DNA of 64,000 nt from JAAELZ01 sp965223465 (GCA_965223465.1 OZ245025.1:3313493-3377492), one strand, 5' to 3'. Numbered from the stretch's first letter, positions 8,865 to 18,350 are shown. Program-made: numbers and translations. Notes: a model not told the origin generated them from the sequence alone.

Positions 8865-10145
8865 ATGACGGAGAAAAAACAAAAGACACTGACCGCAACG
8901 TCCTATCACGATGTCAACACACTCGCCGAAATGATCTACAACCACGAGATCAATACAACAGCATTTGTTGTTAAGAACAAAGATGGCACTAATACCGTTC
9001 CAAAGCTCACCACAGAAGAAGGAAAACCTTTGGTACCATACAGCGCAGACCATCCTTTAATCAAAAGCCGGGTGATTCTTTTCGCACGGTCACCTGAAGC
9101 CTACGGTAAAACCGCTGGCCTGATAAAAAGCATTCGCGCATATATCCACCGCTATGTTGATCTCAGCGATGAATTCGAAATCATTGCCACACACTATGCT
9201 TTACTCACCTGGCTCTATGATACGCACAACACATTAGGCTATCTACGCATGAAAGGAGACTTTGGCTCTGGCAAAACCAGGTTCTTAACCATCATTGGCA
9301 GTATTTGTTACAAGCCCATTTTTGCCTCTGGTGCAGCAACGGTTGCCCCCCTGTTTCATATTCTCAATGATATTGGTGGCACTCTGATTATGGATGAGAG
9401 TGACTTTTATCAATCAAATGAAAAATCCCTTATCGCAAAAATACTCAATAACGGTAACTCAAAAGGGTTCCCAGTTTTAAGGTGCGAGAAAACACCCAAA
9501 CAAACTTTCACCACCCGTGCGTTCTCGGTCTTTGGACCTAAAATATTAGCCACACGGGGCAGTTTTGATGATACAGCACTAGAATCCCGCTTTCTGACTG
9601 AAAATGCCGGTGTGCGGCCCCTACGCGCCGACGTGCCCCTTACATTGCCTAAAGAGCAAGCCGAAGAAGCACAAACCCTGCGAAACCAGTTATTGCAGTT
9701 CCGCTTTGATCATTTTCACAAAGATTTTGTACTTGATGATACCTCGCTGGACAAAATCAGCCCGCGCATGCAGCAAGTAATCAGCCCACTACTGCAGTTT
9801 ATAGATAAAGAAGATCAGAATAAAGTTGTCGCCTGGGCTGGTCAACAGCAGAAGCAACAACAAAGGGATCAAGGGATGGAACTACCTGCGCATGTCCTCA
9901 CAATTCTCTTTGAACTTTTACAATCGCGGTCATCTGCCCAGATCGGCCAGATTAGGAACCGAGTGATGGAAGAATATGGGGATCACTATGAGCATCCCCT
10001 GACAGCTAAGGCTGTCGGCATGGTGGTGAGAAATTCTCTGCATCTAAGCACCCGGCGCATACGGGGCCGATATGTGGTTCATAGCTCTGAAAAAGACAAG
10101 GTGGCATTACTTGCCAATCGCTATGGCCTCGACAACGTCACCTAA
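8865..10145 (+). CDS. AAA+/P-loop ATPase, replication-module type
   Basis: The 426-residue protein has Walker A at 131-138 (GDFGSGKT) and Walker B at 173-180 (TLIMDESD), followed by a sensor-like KILATRGSFDD segment and a winged-helix-like C-terminus rich in Gln near 325-335. It resembles the ATPase halves of mobile-element primase/helicase proteins (DUF3631-like), though no primase domain is present. It heads a rightward run of three genes (ATPase, XRE regulator, RuvC-like resolvase), typical of a replication or recombination module on a plasmid-like or integrative element. DnaA-box-like repeats lie immediately downstream. The precise function is inferred. Confidence 0.7.
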   Translation: MTEKKQKTLTATSYHDVNTLAEMIYNHEINTTAFVVKNKDGTNTVPKLTTEEGKPLVPYSADHPLIKSRVILFARSPEAYGKTAGLIKSIRAYIHRYVDLSDEFEIIATHYALLTWLYDTHNTLGYLRMKGDFGSGKTRFLTIIGSICYKPIFASGAATVAPLFHILNDIGGTLIMDESDFYQSNEKSLIAKILNNGNSKGFPVLRCEKTPKQTFTTRAFSVFGPKILATRGSFDDTALESRFLTENAGVRPLRADVPLTLPKEQAEEAQTLRNQLLQFRFDHFHKDFVLDDTSLDKISPRMQQVISPLLQFIDKEDQNKVVAWAGQQQKQQQRDQGMELPAHVLTILFELLQSRSSAQIGQIRNRVMEEYGDHYEHPLTAKAVGMVVRNSLHLSTRRIRGRYVVHSSEKDKVALLANRYGLDNVT

Positions 10146-10162
10146 GTCACCACGTCATCGAC

Positions 10163-10232
10163 TTATCCAACACTTATCCACGTTATCCGGGTGTGTGATG
10201 TCGCCCCTACACGACATTGCCCACTCATCACA
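10163..10232. other. candidate replication origin or control region: DnaA-box-like repeats and inverted repeats
   Basis: Three direct repeats begin with TTATCC: TTATCCAAC (10163), TTATCCACG (10174) and TTATCCGGG (10183). The middle one matches the DnaA box TTATNCACA at eight of nine positions. They are followed by nested inverted repeats, ATGTCG/CGACAT (10198-10203 and 10212-10217) and TGTGATG/CATCACA (10194-10200 and 10226-10232). The region lies between the ATPase and XRE genes. Together this looks like a small origin or an autoregulated operator. Confidence 0.4.
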
Positions 10233-10299
10233 AGCATCCAGAAATTTATTAAAGTAGAGAAATGGTCGCTAGCCGCACCCAGTACATTGACAAATACAT

Positions 10300-10623
10300 A
10301 TGGAGAAAAACTATCTCAAGACATTGCGACTGAAATCAGGGCTTTTGCAGAAAGACGTGAGCTATCTGCTCGGCATTTCCCGCCAGACACTATCACTCGT
10401 CGAATCAAGGCGGGAGCTACCACCATATGAAGCTATTTTGGCAGCTCGCATGGTATATAAGGCAGAAATCACAGACATGATCCCAGACGAAATACAAAGG
10501 GTTGAATCACTCGTGGCATTACGTGCAGAAAAGCTCTACCGAGATCTGAAAACCCAAGCAGAATCGCCAAAACTCATCGCCCGTCTGCAAGCGATCAAAC
10601 AAATTGCAGACATTCATTACTAA
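10300..10623 (+). CDS. XRE-family helix-turn-helix regulator
   Basis: The 107-residue protein opens with a Cro/CI-type HTH (residues about 5-60): LKTLRLKSGLLQKDVSYLLG, then ISRQTLSLVESRRELPP. The C-terminal half is helical and probably mediates dimerisation. It lies between the ATPase and the RuvC-like gene, 20 bp upstream of the latter, so the two are probably cotranscribed. It is the natural candidate to bind the inverted repeats at 10194-10232 and control the module. No TA-partner toxin is seen next to it. Confidence 0.8.
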   Translation: MEKNYLKTLRLKSGLLQKDVSYLLGISRQTLSLVESRRELPPYEAILAARMVYKAEITDMIPDEIQRVESLVALRAEKLYRDLKTQAESPKLIARLQAIKQIADIHY

Positions 10624-10643
10624 TCAATCTAATTTAAGGAGGA

Positions 10644-11147
10644 ATGAACAACAAACAAGGCAAAAAGAAACATGAGCCAATATTAGCCATAGATCCTACG
10701 GTTCGGGGTTTTGGCTACGTAATTTTTGAAGGACCACGAAGCCCAATTGAATGGGGAACTACTCACTATCGAGTTTGTAAAAACAAGCGTTGTCTCGCTA
10801 GGATCAAAAAGCTGATTACTATGTACCAACCGGAAACCATCGTGATTGAGCAATCCAAGCAGTCACTGCGCTGTGAACGTGTGAAAGACCTACTAGATAG
10901 CGTCAAGGGCTTGGCCAGAAAGAACGATATCGCCATTGCCACATATACCCGCGAGCAAGTTCTTGAAACCTTTGGTGAGTTTGGCAAACGCACTAAGCAC
11001 GAAATTGCGCAAACGATTGCTGAATGGTTACCAGAACTCGCACCAAGACTACCGTCAAAGCGTAGATGTTTTGAGACCGAGAGCGAGCAATACGGCATCT
11101 TTGATGCCGCCGCCCTCGCGCTTGCGCATATGTATTTAACTGATTAG
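10644..11147 (+). CDS. RuvC-like Holliday junction resolvase (RNase H fold)
   Basis: The 167-residue protein has the RuvC-type acidic residues in order: D17 in LAIDPTVRGFGY, E69 in TIVIEQ and D154 in FDAAALALAH. The length fits RuvC-family proteins, but the sequence is divergent and the usual ruvA/ruvB neighbours are absent, so this is an element-borne resolvase, not the housekeeping gene. AAGGAGGA abuts the start codon with only about one base of spacing, unusually tight. It probably resolves recombination or replication intermediates of the island. Confidence 0.75.
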   Translation: MNNKQGKKKHEPILAIDPTVRGFGYVIFEGPRSPIEWGTTHYRVCKNKRCLARIKKLITMYQPETIVIEQSKQSLRCERVKDLLDSVKGLARKNDIAIATYTREQVLETFGEFGKRTKHEIAQTIAEWLPELAPRLPSKRRCFETESEQYGIFDAAALALAHMYLTD

Positions 11148-11185
11148 TACTAGGAGGACAAGGTTAGCGACCTGGAAACAACACG

Positions 11186-11391
11186 TTATACCGGTACTTC
11201 TACAGTTAAGTCCATTGATTGCAGGCTCTTGATTACGCCAAGTTTCATCTTATCGATGCTCTTATCGTTGTCAGAAATACTAAACTGGAAGCCACATGTG
11301 GGTCATATTTCATACGATCCTCCACCAATTGAGGTCCTTGGGGCTTTTTAAAATCACCGTAACCGCAGACTTGACAATCGTATATAGTCAT
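11186..11391 (-). pseudogene. decayed CPCC-type zinc-ribbon small protein
   Basis: From ATG 11391 one frame gives MTIYDCQVCGYGDFKKPQ, a typical first zinc knuckle. After a one-base frame loss around 11330-11340 the homology continues in another frame as GGGSYEI, a stop, then PTCGFQFSISDNDKSIDK, ending at TAA 11186. The stop (TGA) sits where the family has the first Cys of the second CPxCG knuckle. The pieces line up with small two-knuckle CPCC/ICPCCGFQF proteins that often follow RHS-type toxin genes. The gene therefore carries both a frameshift and a nonsense change. It also accounts for most of the gene-poor stretch 11148-11482. Confidence 0.55.
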
Positions 11392-11482
11392 TTTTTATTC
11401 AATAGGTAACGATTGTCGCGCAACCGTCGCTGTCGGATACCCTTGAGTAACTGATATTTCATGCTGTGATGTCTATAGGTCG

Positions 11483-11953
11483 TTATCTCGGCAACGCCCA
11501 AATGTAGGCCTTTGACTGAATTTCATCAATTGCCATAAATCGTTTGGTATTTTTGCTGCAGTCATAGAAACGCAAATTCTCATTGTTGTAGATTGCATCA
11601 ATTGCATTACCAACAAATATTGGGAAATGATTGGCGCGAGTCTTGCTGGGTCGCTGGATACTATCGCTAGATATTTCCTGGCATCCAGAATAAAAATCAT
11701 CATCTTTTAGAAAGTCTAATACCACCCATGCTTCATTTGTATCTATGTCATGTGATTCATTAATCTCCGTCGCTGATTTAGGTATCCAATCCGGAACCCA
11801 CCCGGCTTCAAGGATATTAGGTACAGAAACAAGTTCAATGTACGACTCGTAATATGATTGAGTAACTTCTAATCTGATCAATGAACGTACAGAAACCCCA
11901 ACCATTAAGGCCACAATGATGGCTAACAACAATAAAGATTTATACTTCTTCAT
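11483..11953 (-). CDS. membrane-anchored hypothetical protein, candidate RHS immunity protein
   Basis: The 156-residue protein starts with a lysine-flanked hydrophobic segment (residues about 5-27), either a signal peptide or an N-terminal anchor. The rest is predicted periplasmic, with two cysteines that could pair. The WVPDWIPKSATEI segment (about 52-64) followed by DIDTNEAWVVLDF recurs in small proteins near RHS genes as I recall them, but I cannot name a family. It begins 15 bp after the stop of the RHS gene, the standard place for an immunity gene against the toxin tip. A periplasmic immunity protein would imply that the toxin acts in the envelope or periplasm. The immunity role is inferred from position. 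Confidence 0.55.
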   Translation of the reverse strand: MKKYKSLLLLAIIVALMVGVSVRSLIRLEVTQSYYESYIELVSVPNILEAGWVPDWIPKSATEINESHDIDTNEAWVVLDFLKDDDFYSGCQEISSDSIQRPSKTRANHFPIFVGNAIDAIYNNENLRFYDCSKNTKRFMAIDEIQSKAYIWALPR

Positions 11954-11968
11954 GATCGATGCTTTTAC

Positions 11969-14900
11969 TCAGAAAGGAAACGATTCGCCGGGTCGATACT
12001 GACCACAAAACTTTCTACAATCCCCATTAGGATTAGCGGACCCTTTTGAGCGCCCATAGATATTAGCAGCTTGATCGGCGACCGAGGCTGCAGGTGGGTC
12101 ACCCTTCACTTGTTGGTCAAACCATTCTCGTGTATTACTTATACATTGCGCAGCATCTTCGCCTCCTTCTCCGCGTTGTGCGGCTTCACAATTTGCCTTA
12201 CAGTGGAAGTACGCATCTTGTCCAGACCACCCACGATGCGAGCCACCCGTCCAATAAGTTGCATCAATCATTTCCCAATAAGCTTGAGCGAAGTCCCCTG
12301 TTCCGCCAACTGCATCACTGGGATATTCAACTATTGTTTTTACTTGTTCACTAACTCTGCTGGAAAATTCATTAATAGCTTCAGACATGTCACCAAAAAC
12401 TGAATGTAGAGCACATGGATATGTACGATTTATCGGCCCGCAAATTAACGGCTCATGCCCATACCAATCCACATAATTCACCGGCGAATCATAGTTATAC
12501 ATCGCCCGATGTAGCGACTGCGGGTTATTGATCTCCCCCCGATAACTATCCTGAGTTAGCCACGTCCCTGTGAAGGCATCGTAATGCCGCGCTCCAAAAT
12601 AGTATAGTTCGGTGTCGGCATCGAAGCGCTTCTGGCTCAAACTATAGCCATTACGTTGTACTGCCGCATTGCTGCTCGGGTGTAGAATATTGCCGTAGGC
12701 CTCGTAACGATAGCTTTTGTCAGCCTGACCTTGATGCTTTGTTACCGCAGAGATATTGCTTTGTCCATCACCATGATAGAAGAAACGATTGCCAGACGTA
12801 ACATTGTCACCAGCCGTCAAAGCATGCTTGAACAGTAAATTTTGCTTGTTATCTTGGTACAGGTTCGATGTATGCTGATTCCACACTGTATATTCAACAA
12901 TTGGATCACGCCGATCAAACGCAAATTCAGTACGTTTACCACCCTCGCTTGCTCCTGGATAGTAGGTACTAACAAGCCTTCGACCGATACCGTCATAGGC
13001 CAAGTCTGTATGGGCCTTGAGAAGCGCTGCATTCAGTGTAGCATTTCCACCAGAATTGCCAAGTCCACTGCCCGAACCATTATTTGGTTGACCATTTTTC
13101 TTGCCGTTACCATTGCTGTTGTTATTATCTTGACCATTTCCGTTGTTGTTGCACCCATTTCCATTGCCTTGCCCAGTACCGGCATTACACGGTCCTTCGC
13201 CAGTACCATCGTCGCCAGCGCTACCTCCGGAAATTAAATAGTTTTGATGGCGGGTCAATCGGTTTTCAGTATCGTAGGTATATGTCACCCCTCGATCAAC
13301 ACCATTACTTTGAATAAGCTGATCAGTGCGGTTACCGTTAGCATCGTATTTCAGGGTGTGTACGGCATTTTCTGGGTTAAGTGATGAGACAACATCAATC
13401 CCCAACATATGATTTGCCGAATCGTAAGCGTAGCTGGAAGTCGTATATCCCTGTTTGATCTTCTCCTTCAATTCCAAACGATTGCCCGCTGGATCATACG
13501 TGAATACATTGTCCAAACTATCTGTATTCTCTTCCTGTGTTAATCGGTGCAAACCGTCATAGGAATAGTTCGTTGTTACTTGCGACGGCTGCAACCAGCC
13601 ATAGTTTGCAACCTCTTCCGTAATGTGCCCTACAGGGTTATAGGTATAGCCATACTGGCTAATCAGGCTACCGCCTAATTGTTGATCTTTAACATTTAAA
13701 GCCCGATAGACACGATCATAGACAATGTCGGTTGTTGTAGAATTGCTACGCTGATAATGAACAGGTGCACCTACCTTATTGCGCGTGATTGAAATCGTAT
13801 CCCAGTCACTCGTATTTGAATTACTCAACCAATTATTCTTCAGGTACTCATGAGAAATCGAACGGTTATCTGGATACGTTAGTAAGGTGAGATTACCGAC
13901 TGGATCGTAGGCATAAGCCAATGAGCGCGATAACGGATCTGTTTGTGAAACTATTCGGTCTAGTAAATCATATTGCCAGTTGGTTTGCCCCAACTGATCC
14001 AGCATTTGGATTGGTTCATTGTTTTCGTTGTAAGAAAACTGTACTAAGTAATCGGGATAGACCACCGATTGCAGTTTGTGGTCTGGAAAATAAGCATAGT
14101 TCGTAACGACGCTGTTTGCATCGGTACGAGCGGTTACATTTCCTTCAGGGTCATAGCCATAGCGCCATGTGCTACCTATTGGGTTCACCTCTGTAACTAA
14201 TCGATCTAGCGAATCATAAGCAAAGGTAGTCTCATGTGCGTTCGGGTCAGCATGATTTACCAGGTTGCCATTCGGGTCATAGTCGTAATGGGTAGTTACA
14301 TTAGTGTCCCGTGTTTGCGTCCCACCCTTTGAGTTATTAACCACCTGGATCAGACGATAGAGGTTGTCGTAGTCAAAACTGTGATTGGTGCCATCCGCTT
14401 CGGTGCGGATCGTTACATTACGTAAGGCGTCATATGCGTACTGTTCTTCTTCATTTTCAGCATTGAGTATCGTAACTAGGCGATCTAACTCGTCATAAGA
14501 GTAGGTTGTTGCGTTATTCTCCGCATCAACGCGTTGCACAAGATTACTATTCGCATCAAAGGCGAATTGGGTGATAAACCCTTCAGCGTCTGTCTCGCTG
14601 ACCTTGCGATAAATTTTGTCGTATGCGTATTGATCTAAATGCCCGTTCTCGTCCGTTATTGTTAGAATATTCCCCATAGCATCATACTGATATTGCTTTG
14701 TATGGTTGTACGGATTGGTAGCAGTTTTTAGGCGATTCAAGGGGTCATATTGATAGCTATGTGCAATTCCACGCTTGTTGACATGCTGTAGCGTATTGCC
14801 AACGCCATCATAGGTATAAGAATCTACATGACCTTCTTCATTGGTCTTCTCAATAGTGCGATAGAGATCATCGTAACCATATGTGATCGCGTGACCACGT

Positions 14901-17900
14901 CGGTTTATCTGTGAAAGAACATTGTCTACCTTATCGTAGGTTATAGTGGTGATCTGCCCTTGGGCGTCAGTCAATTGGGTTGCCCGGTGGGTCGGATCGT
15001 ACTCAAAGGTAGTCGCAAATCCTCGCGGATTGATGACTTTTGTCAGATTGCCGTGTAAATCATATTGGTACTGAGTCGTCACATTGGTGTCGCTATCGGG
15101 CGCACCACCGCCCTCGAACCCTCGAATTGTGGCAATGCGGCGATTAAGCGTGTCGAATTGATGAGAAGTGGAGATGGTGTTCTCATCGACATCTAGTACC
15201 CGATTACCATTTAAGTCATACGAAAAGTGTTTTTCACCCCCCAGGGCATCAGTGACCGTTGTTAATCGGTTCATCACGTCATAGCCGTACGTAGTTGCAA
15301 ATCCTCGAGGATTAACCATCCCTACACGATTACTCTGAGCATCGTAACTATGAGTGGTGACTTGATTCTCTGCATCACGCTCCAGCAATAACCGGTCTAG
15401 AGCATCATATTCATACTCTGTTGGATTTCCGTTTGCATCCAGAACATGGAGAACTTCATCAGTGGGGGAATAGGTGAACTCAGTCGAAACGTTGTTCTCG
15501 TGATCTGCAGGATCACTTGTTGTATTTCCGATGATTTTGGTACGTCGATGCAAAGCATCGAAGGTTTGTGTCGTTACACGACCCTCGGGATCAGTAATCG
15601 AAATAACATTACCATGAGCGTCATACACATAAAGTGTATGAATTTCATCACTGGTGTTGACTGCTTGAACCTTATCAATGAGGCGGTAGGCCGGATCATA
15701 AATGTAATTAGTGCGTACCGATTCCTCATCGACCTCAGCGAGCATCTCGTTCATTGCGCCGAACACATACTGCCGTTCTAATCCTAGCTGGTCTCGTTCT
15801 AGAATTTTATTTTCCTTGTTATCATATTCGTAATAAACCGTACCGCCATTGGCGTCAGTGTGAGAATCGCGATGATTGTTAGCATCATAGGTATTGGAAA
15901 TAGCGTATCCTAGCGGTCCTTGTACCGATAACAGGTTATCATTGCCATCATGGCTATAGTTGTAGAGCACACCCTCGGCATCGGTATAAGAAAGGATTCG
16001 GCCTAAACTATCGTAACTAAATTGTTCGACACCGCTGTCAGCATGCGTGATGGTTTCCACATCCCCTTCGGTGGTGTAGGTAAAGTATGTCGGATTTCCG
16101 TTGAAGTCACGCCTTGTTGTCAATTGTCCTAAGGCGTCGTATTCGAACGTCTGCTCATCACCTAGGGCATGATAAATGGAAATCAAATTACCAACTGCAT
16201 CATAGCCATACTGTGTAATATGATCAGCCTGCTTATTCACAATCTCAGTGGGCTTGTTGAATACAGGGCTATAAGTTTGGGTAATAACCTGACTTAATGG
16301 ATCAGTAATTTTGACTGTATTGCCAAACCCATCGTACTCATAAAGGCTCGTATTACCGTTTTTATCTATATAGGATTCGACATTTTTATTGGCGGTGTAG
16401 GTATAATTTTCCGTACTACCGTTTTGATCAATACGCTCAACAAGCAATCCGCCTGAATACAGATATTCAATTTCGTGTCCGTTAGCATCAGTGGCGCTCG
16501 CATGAGAAACAACCGAATCATCTTCTGGGTCTTCGGTGTATGTGAACTTATAAAAGAAATCAGTGCCAACGCTTTGCTTGGTTACACGGCGAGCCTCATC
16601 AAACTCGTTAACAAAATACGGGTGACCTTTCGGACTTATCTTTTCAAGTAAATTGTTGGTCTCGTCATATTTAAACTGGGTCACACCACCATTGCGGTCT
16701 GTAAACTCAGTGAGCAGGTAAGGAGTCAGCTCACCCTGATCTTGTTCAGATTTCTTGTATCCAAATTGGAGAGCCTTACCGTCAGGATCGATGATACTTT
16801 CTACCAAATCATCACCGTTGTACGTGAATGTGATCTCCCGACCACCATCAGCCAGAATTGAGGCTAATTTTGAACGTAATGTGTACTCAGAAACATCGCT
16901 GTAGCTGAAATTTAGACCGCTACTGTTATGGTCTTCATATCGTTCAATATCCCCATCTTCGTTAAATATGACTTTGTGTAAATTTGGGTAGGTCAACTCA
17001 TACCCGCTACCGGTTTTAGCGAATGTTTCATAGTATCCGGGCTCAGCCTGATAGTTTTCGAATACAACGACATGACCATCGGGGTAGTGCACAAAGGCCC
17101 CGTTAAAATATTGATTATCCATCTCCACAACGTAGTAGTTATACGTGTGTGTCATGTTCAGACCAAAAATAGACTCCTTGCCGCCCTGATTGTTAAAAGT
17201 AAGATGGAATTTGATAGGCAAGCGCCCCGGGATTTCTAACAAGTATGTATGATCAACTAGGTTACCGTTAACTGTATTGATTGGGTCTCCCGTAGATTGG
17301 CCGCATCCGCTCCCACAGGGTATTTGCTCGCTTTGAGGTCCATAGGGTAGTCCGTTATACCCAGCGTAATTCAAACCGAGCCTATCGTAAGCCGAAGATA
17401 TATTGGAGTACCCTCTCACTGGATCCCACGTTCCTTGATTACCTGCTAAATCTGTAGCAATAATCTGATATGCTAGTGTTTCGTTTAACGGGACTGATAT
17501 CTTTAAACTATACAAATCGGGAGCTGATGGATCTGGCGTCATTGCGTAGCTGGTACCATTCAGTACCATCATGACAGAAGCCAGGCCACAATTGTCAGCC
17601 ACAACCGCCTGGATGATGAATTCGCCTCCTTGCGTGTGGACAGCCACGTCTTCAATGATAGGAGGAATTAGATCGAAGCCACCAGCAAGCGCTCCCCCAA
17701 AACTAACTGCATCGAAAACAATGTAGGACAAAAAATTTGCACCTTGCTCGGGCACAACATCAGTCAAGGTGACACTACCGTTACCAGCAAAAGTGTAGGT
17801 ACCCAGTGAGACAACCCCACCTGCATTAGCGGCTTGGTTAATAGTTACATCGGTATCGCCACCAGCGTGGGATATGGTGTACGTGGCTGCAGAAGTTAAG

Positions 17901-18247
17901 TTCAGCCCAAATGCAAGGGGAATGGAAGCGGAAACCTCTAATGAACCATTGGTACCGGCTGGTGCGGTCCAAATACCCCAATTGTGAGGATCGCTGTTGA
18001 TGCTGTTGCCGGTAATGGTTGCGCTACCACCAATGCCGGAATTAATGAACGCTCGATAGGCTGGTTGATTTGGATCAGGATTGTCTACCCATTGAAAACC
18101 GAGTGAACTGTCATCCACGTCCTGCGGCCCCAACACGCCGCCGCATCCAGCCGGGGGTGGCGAAACTTGAGCATAAAGATTACTTACGTTAGAAATTAAC
18201 GCCAGAAAAACTAGTACGGAGACTAAACTATTTTGCAAGTTATTCAT
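11969..18247 (-). CDS. secreted RHS/YD-repeat protein with variable C-terminal tip
   Basis: The 2,092-residue protein starts at ATG 18247 (AGGGG lies 8 bases upstream; an in-frame GTG at 18256 is less likely). A signal peptide ends near YAQ. Residues about 40-195 resemble a golvesin/Xly-type domain (VTINQAANAGGVVSLGTYTF), then an Ig-like segment, then a DUF6531-like start of the RHS shell (DPINTVNGNLVDHTYLLEIP). Dozens of YD repeats follow (Y-D-x-x-G-N patterns) up to the RHS core (YYFGARHYDAFTGTWLTQD). After about residue 1,950 a unique tip of roughly 130 residues carries six or more cysteines (HCKANCEAAQ, CRKFCGQYRP). RHS proteins form a cocoon around a toxic C-terminus used in competition. 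A Gly/Asn-rich insert (about 13,055-13,240) interrupts the YD region. The tip's activity is not recognised. Confidence 0.9.
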   Translation of the reverse strand: MNNLQNSLVSVLVFLALISNVSNLYAQVSPPPAGCGGVLGPQDVDDSSLGFQWVDNPDPNQPAYRAFINSGIGGSATITGNSINSDPHNWGIWTAPAGTNGSLEVSASIPLAFGLNLTSAATYTISHAGGDTDVTINQAANAGGVVSLGTYTFAGNGSVTLTDVVPEQGANFLSYIVFDAVSFGGALAGGFDLIPPIIEDVAVHTQGGEFIIQAVVADNCGLASVMMVLNGTSYAMTPDPSAPDLYSLKISVPLNETLAYQIIATDLAGNQGTWDPVRGYSNISSAYDRLGLNYAGYNGLPYGPQSEQIPCGSGCGQSTGDPINTVNGNLVDHTYLLEIPGRLPIKFHLTFNNQGGKESIFGLNMTHTYNYYVVEMDNQYFNGAFVHYPDGHVVVFENYQAEPGYYETFAKTGSGYELTYPNLHKVIFNEDGDIERYEDHNSSGLNFSYSDVSEYTLRSKLASILADGGREITFTYNGDDLVESIIDPDGKALQFGYKKSEQDQGELTPYLLTEFTDRNGGVTQFKYDETNNLLEKISPKGHPYFVNEFDEARRVTKQSVGTDFFYKFTYTEDPEDDSVVSHASATDANGHEIEYLYSGGLLVERIDQNGSTENYTYTANKNVESYIDKNGNTSLYEYDGFGNTVKITDPLSQVITQTYSPVFNKPTEIVNKQADHITQYGYDAVGNLISIYHALGDEQTFEYDALGQLTTRRDFNGNPTYFTYTTEGDVETITHADSGVEQFSYDSLGRILSYTDAEGVLYNYSHDGNDNLLSVQGPLGYAISNTYDANNHRDSHTDANGGTVYYEYDNKENKILERDQLGLERQYVFGAMNEMLAEVDEESVRTNYIYDPAYRLIDKVQAVNTSDEIHTLYVYDAHGNVISITDPEGRVTTQTFDALHRRTKIIGNTTSDPADHENNVSTEFTYSPTDEVLHVLDANGNPTEYEYDALDRLLLERDAENQVTTHSYDAQSNRVGMVNPRGFATTYGYDVMNRLTTVTDALGGEKHFSYDLNGNRVLDVDENTISTSHQFDTLNRRIATIRGFEGGGAPDSDTNVTTQYQYDLHGNLTKVINPRGFATTFEYDPTHRATQLTDAQGQITTITYDKVDNVLSQINRRGHAITYGYDDLYRTIEKTNEEGHVDSYTYDGVGNTLQHVNKRGIAHSYQYDPLNRLKTATNPYNHTKQYQYDAMGNILTITDENGHLDQYAYDKIYRKVSETDAEGFITQFAFDANSNLVQRVDAENNATTYSYDELDRLVTILNAENEEEQYAYDALRNVTIRTEADGTNHSFDYDNLYRLIQVVNNSKGGTQTRDTNVTTHYDYDPNGNLVNHADPNAHETTFAYDSLDRLVTEVNPIGSTWRYGYDPEGNVTARTDANSVVTNYAYFPDHKLQSVVYPDYLVQFSYNENNEPIQMLDQLGQTNWQYDLLDRIVSQTDPLSRSLAYAYDPVGNLTLLTYPDNRSISHEYLKNNWLSNSNTSDWDTISITRNKVGAPVHYQRSNSTTTDIVYDRVYRALNVKDQQLGGSLISQYGYTYNPVGHITEEVANYGWLQPSQVTTNYSYDGLHRLTQEENTDSLDNVFTYDPAGNRLELKEKIKQGYTTSSYAYDSANHMLGIDVVSSLNPENAVHTLKYDANGNRTDQLIQSNGVDRGVTYTYDTENRLTRHQNYLISGGSAGDDGTGEGPCNAGTGQGNGNGCNNNGNGQDNNNSNGNGKKNGQPNNGSGSGLGNSGGNATLNAALLKAHTDLAYDGIGRRLVSTYYPGASEGGKRTEFAFDRRDPIVEYTVWNQHTSNLYQDNKQNLLFKHALTAGDNVTSGNRFFYHGDGQSNISAVTKHQGQADKSYRYEAYGNILHPSSNAAVQRNGYSLSQKRFDADTELYYFGARHYDAFTGTWLTQDSYRGEINNPQSLHRAMYNYDSPVNYVDWYGHEPLICGPINRTYPCALHSVFGDMSEAINEFSSRVSEQVKTIVEYPSDAVGGTGDFAQAYWEMIDATYWTGGSHRGWSGQDAYFHCKANCEAAQRGEGGEDAAQCISNTREWFDQQVKGDPPAASVADQAANIYGRSKGSANPNGDCRKFCGQYRPGESFPF

Positions 18248-18315
18248 GGTAAACACCCCTGCTATGTATCAGCTTGTTCTAGAGGAAAGATAACCATCCC
18301 CCTAATTTTAGTGGC

Positions 18316-18350
18316 GTGTACCCCTGCGTGGTATCTTATGGTAGTTACCA
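18316..18350. promoter_or_regulatory. possible operator upstream of the RHS gene
   Basis: The 158-bp gap between the LuxR-type gene and the RHS gene contains a perfect palindrome TGGTA-GT-TACCA (18339-18350) and a GTGTACC motif (18316-18322). GTGTAC motifs also occur three times in the GNAT/NACHT intergenic region on the other side of the LuxR-type gene. They may be recognition sites for a local regulator; there is no direct evidence. Confidence 0.25.

Noticed and set aside
12071..16569. ORFs on the plus strand within the RHS gene
   Set aside because: They are antisense shadows of the YD-repeat codon pattern.
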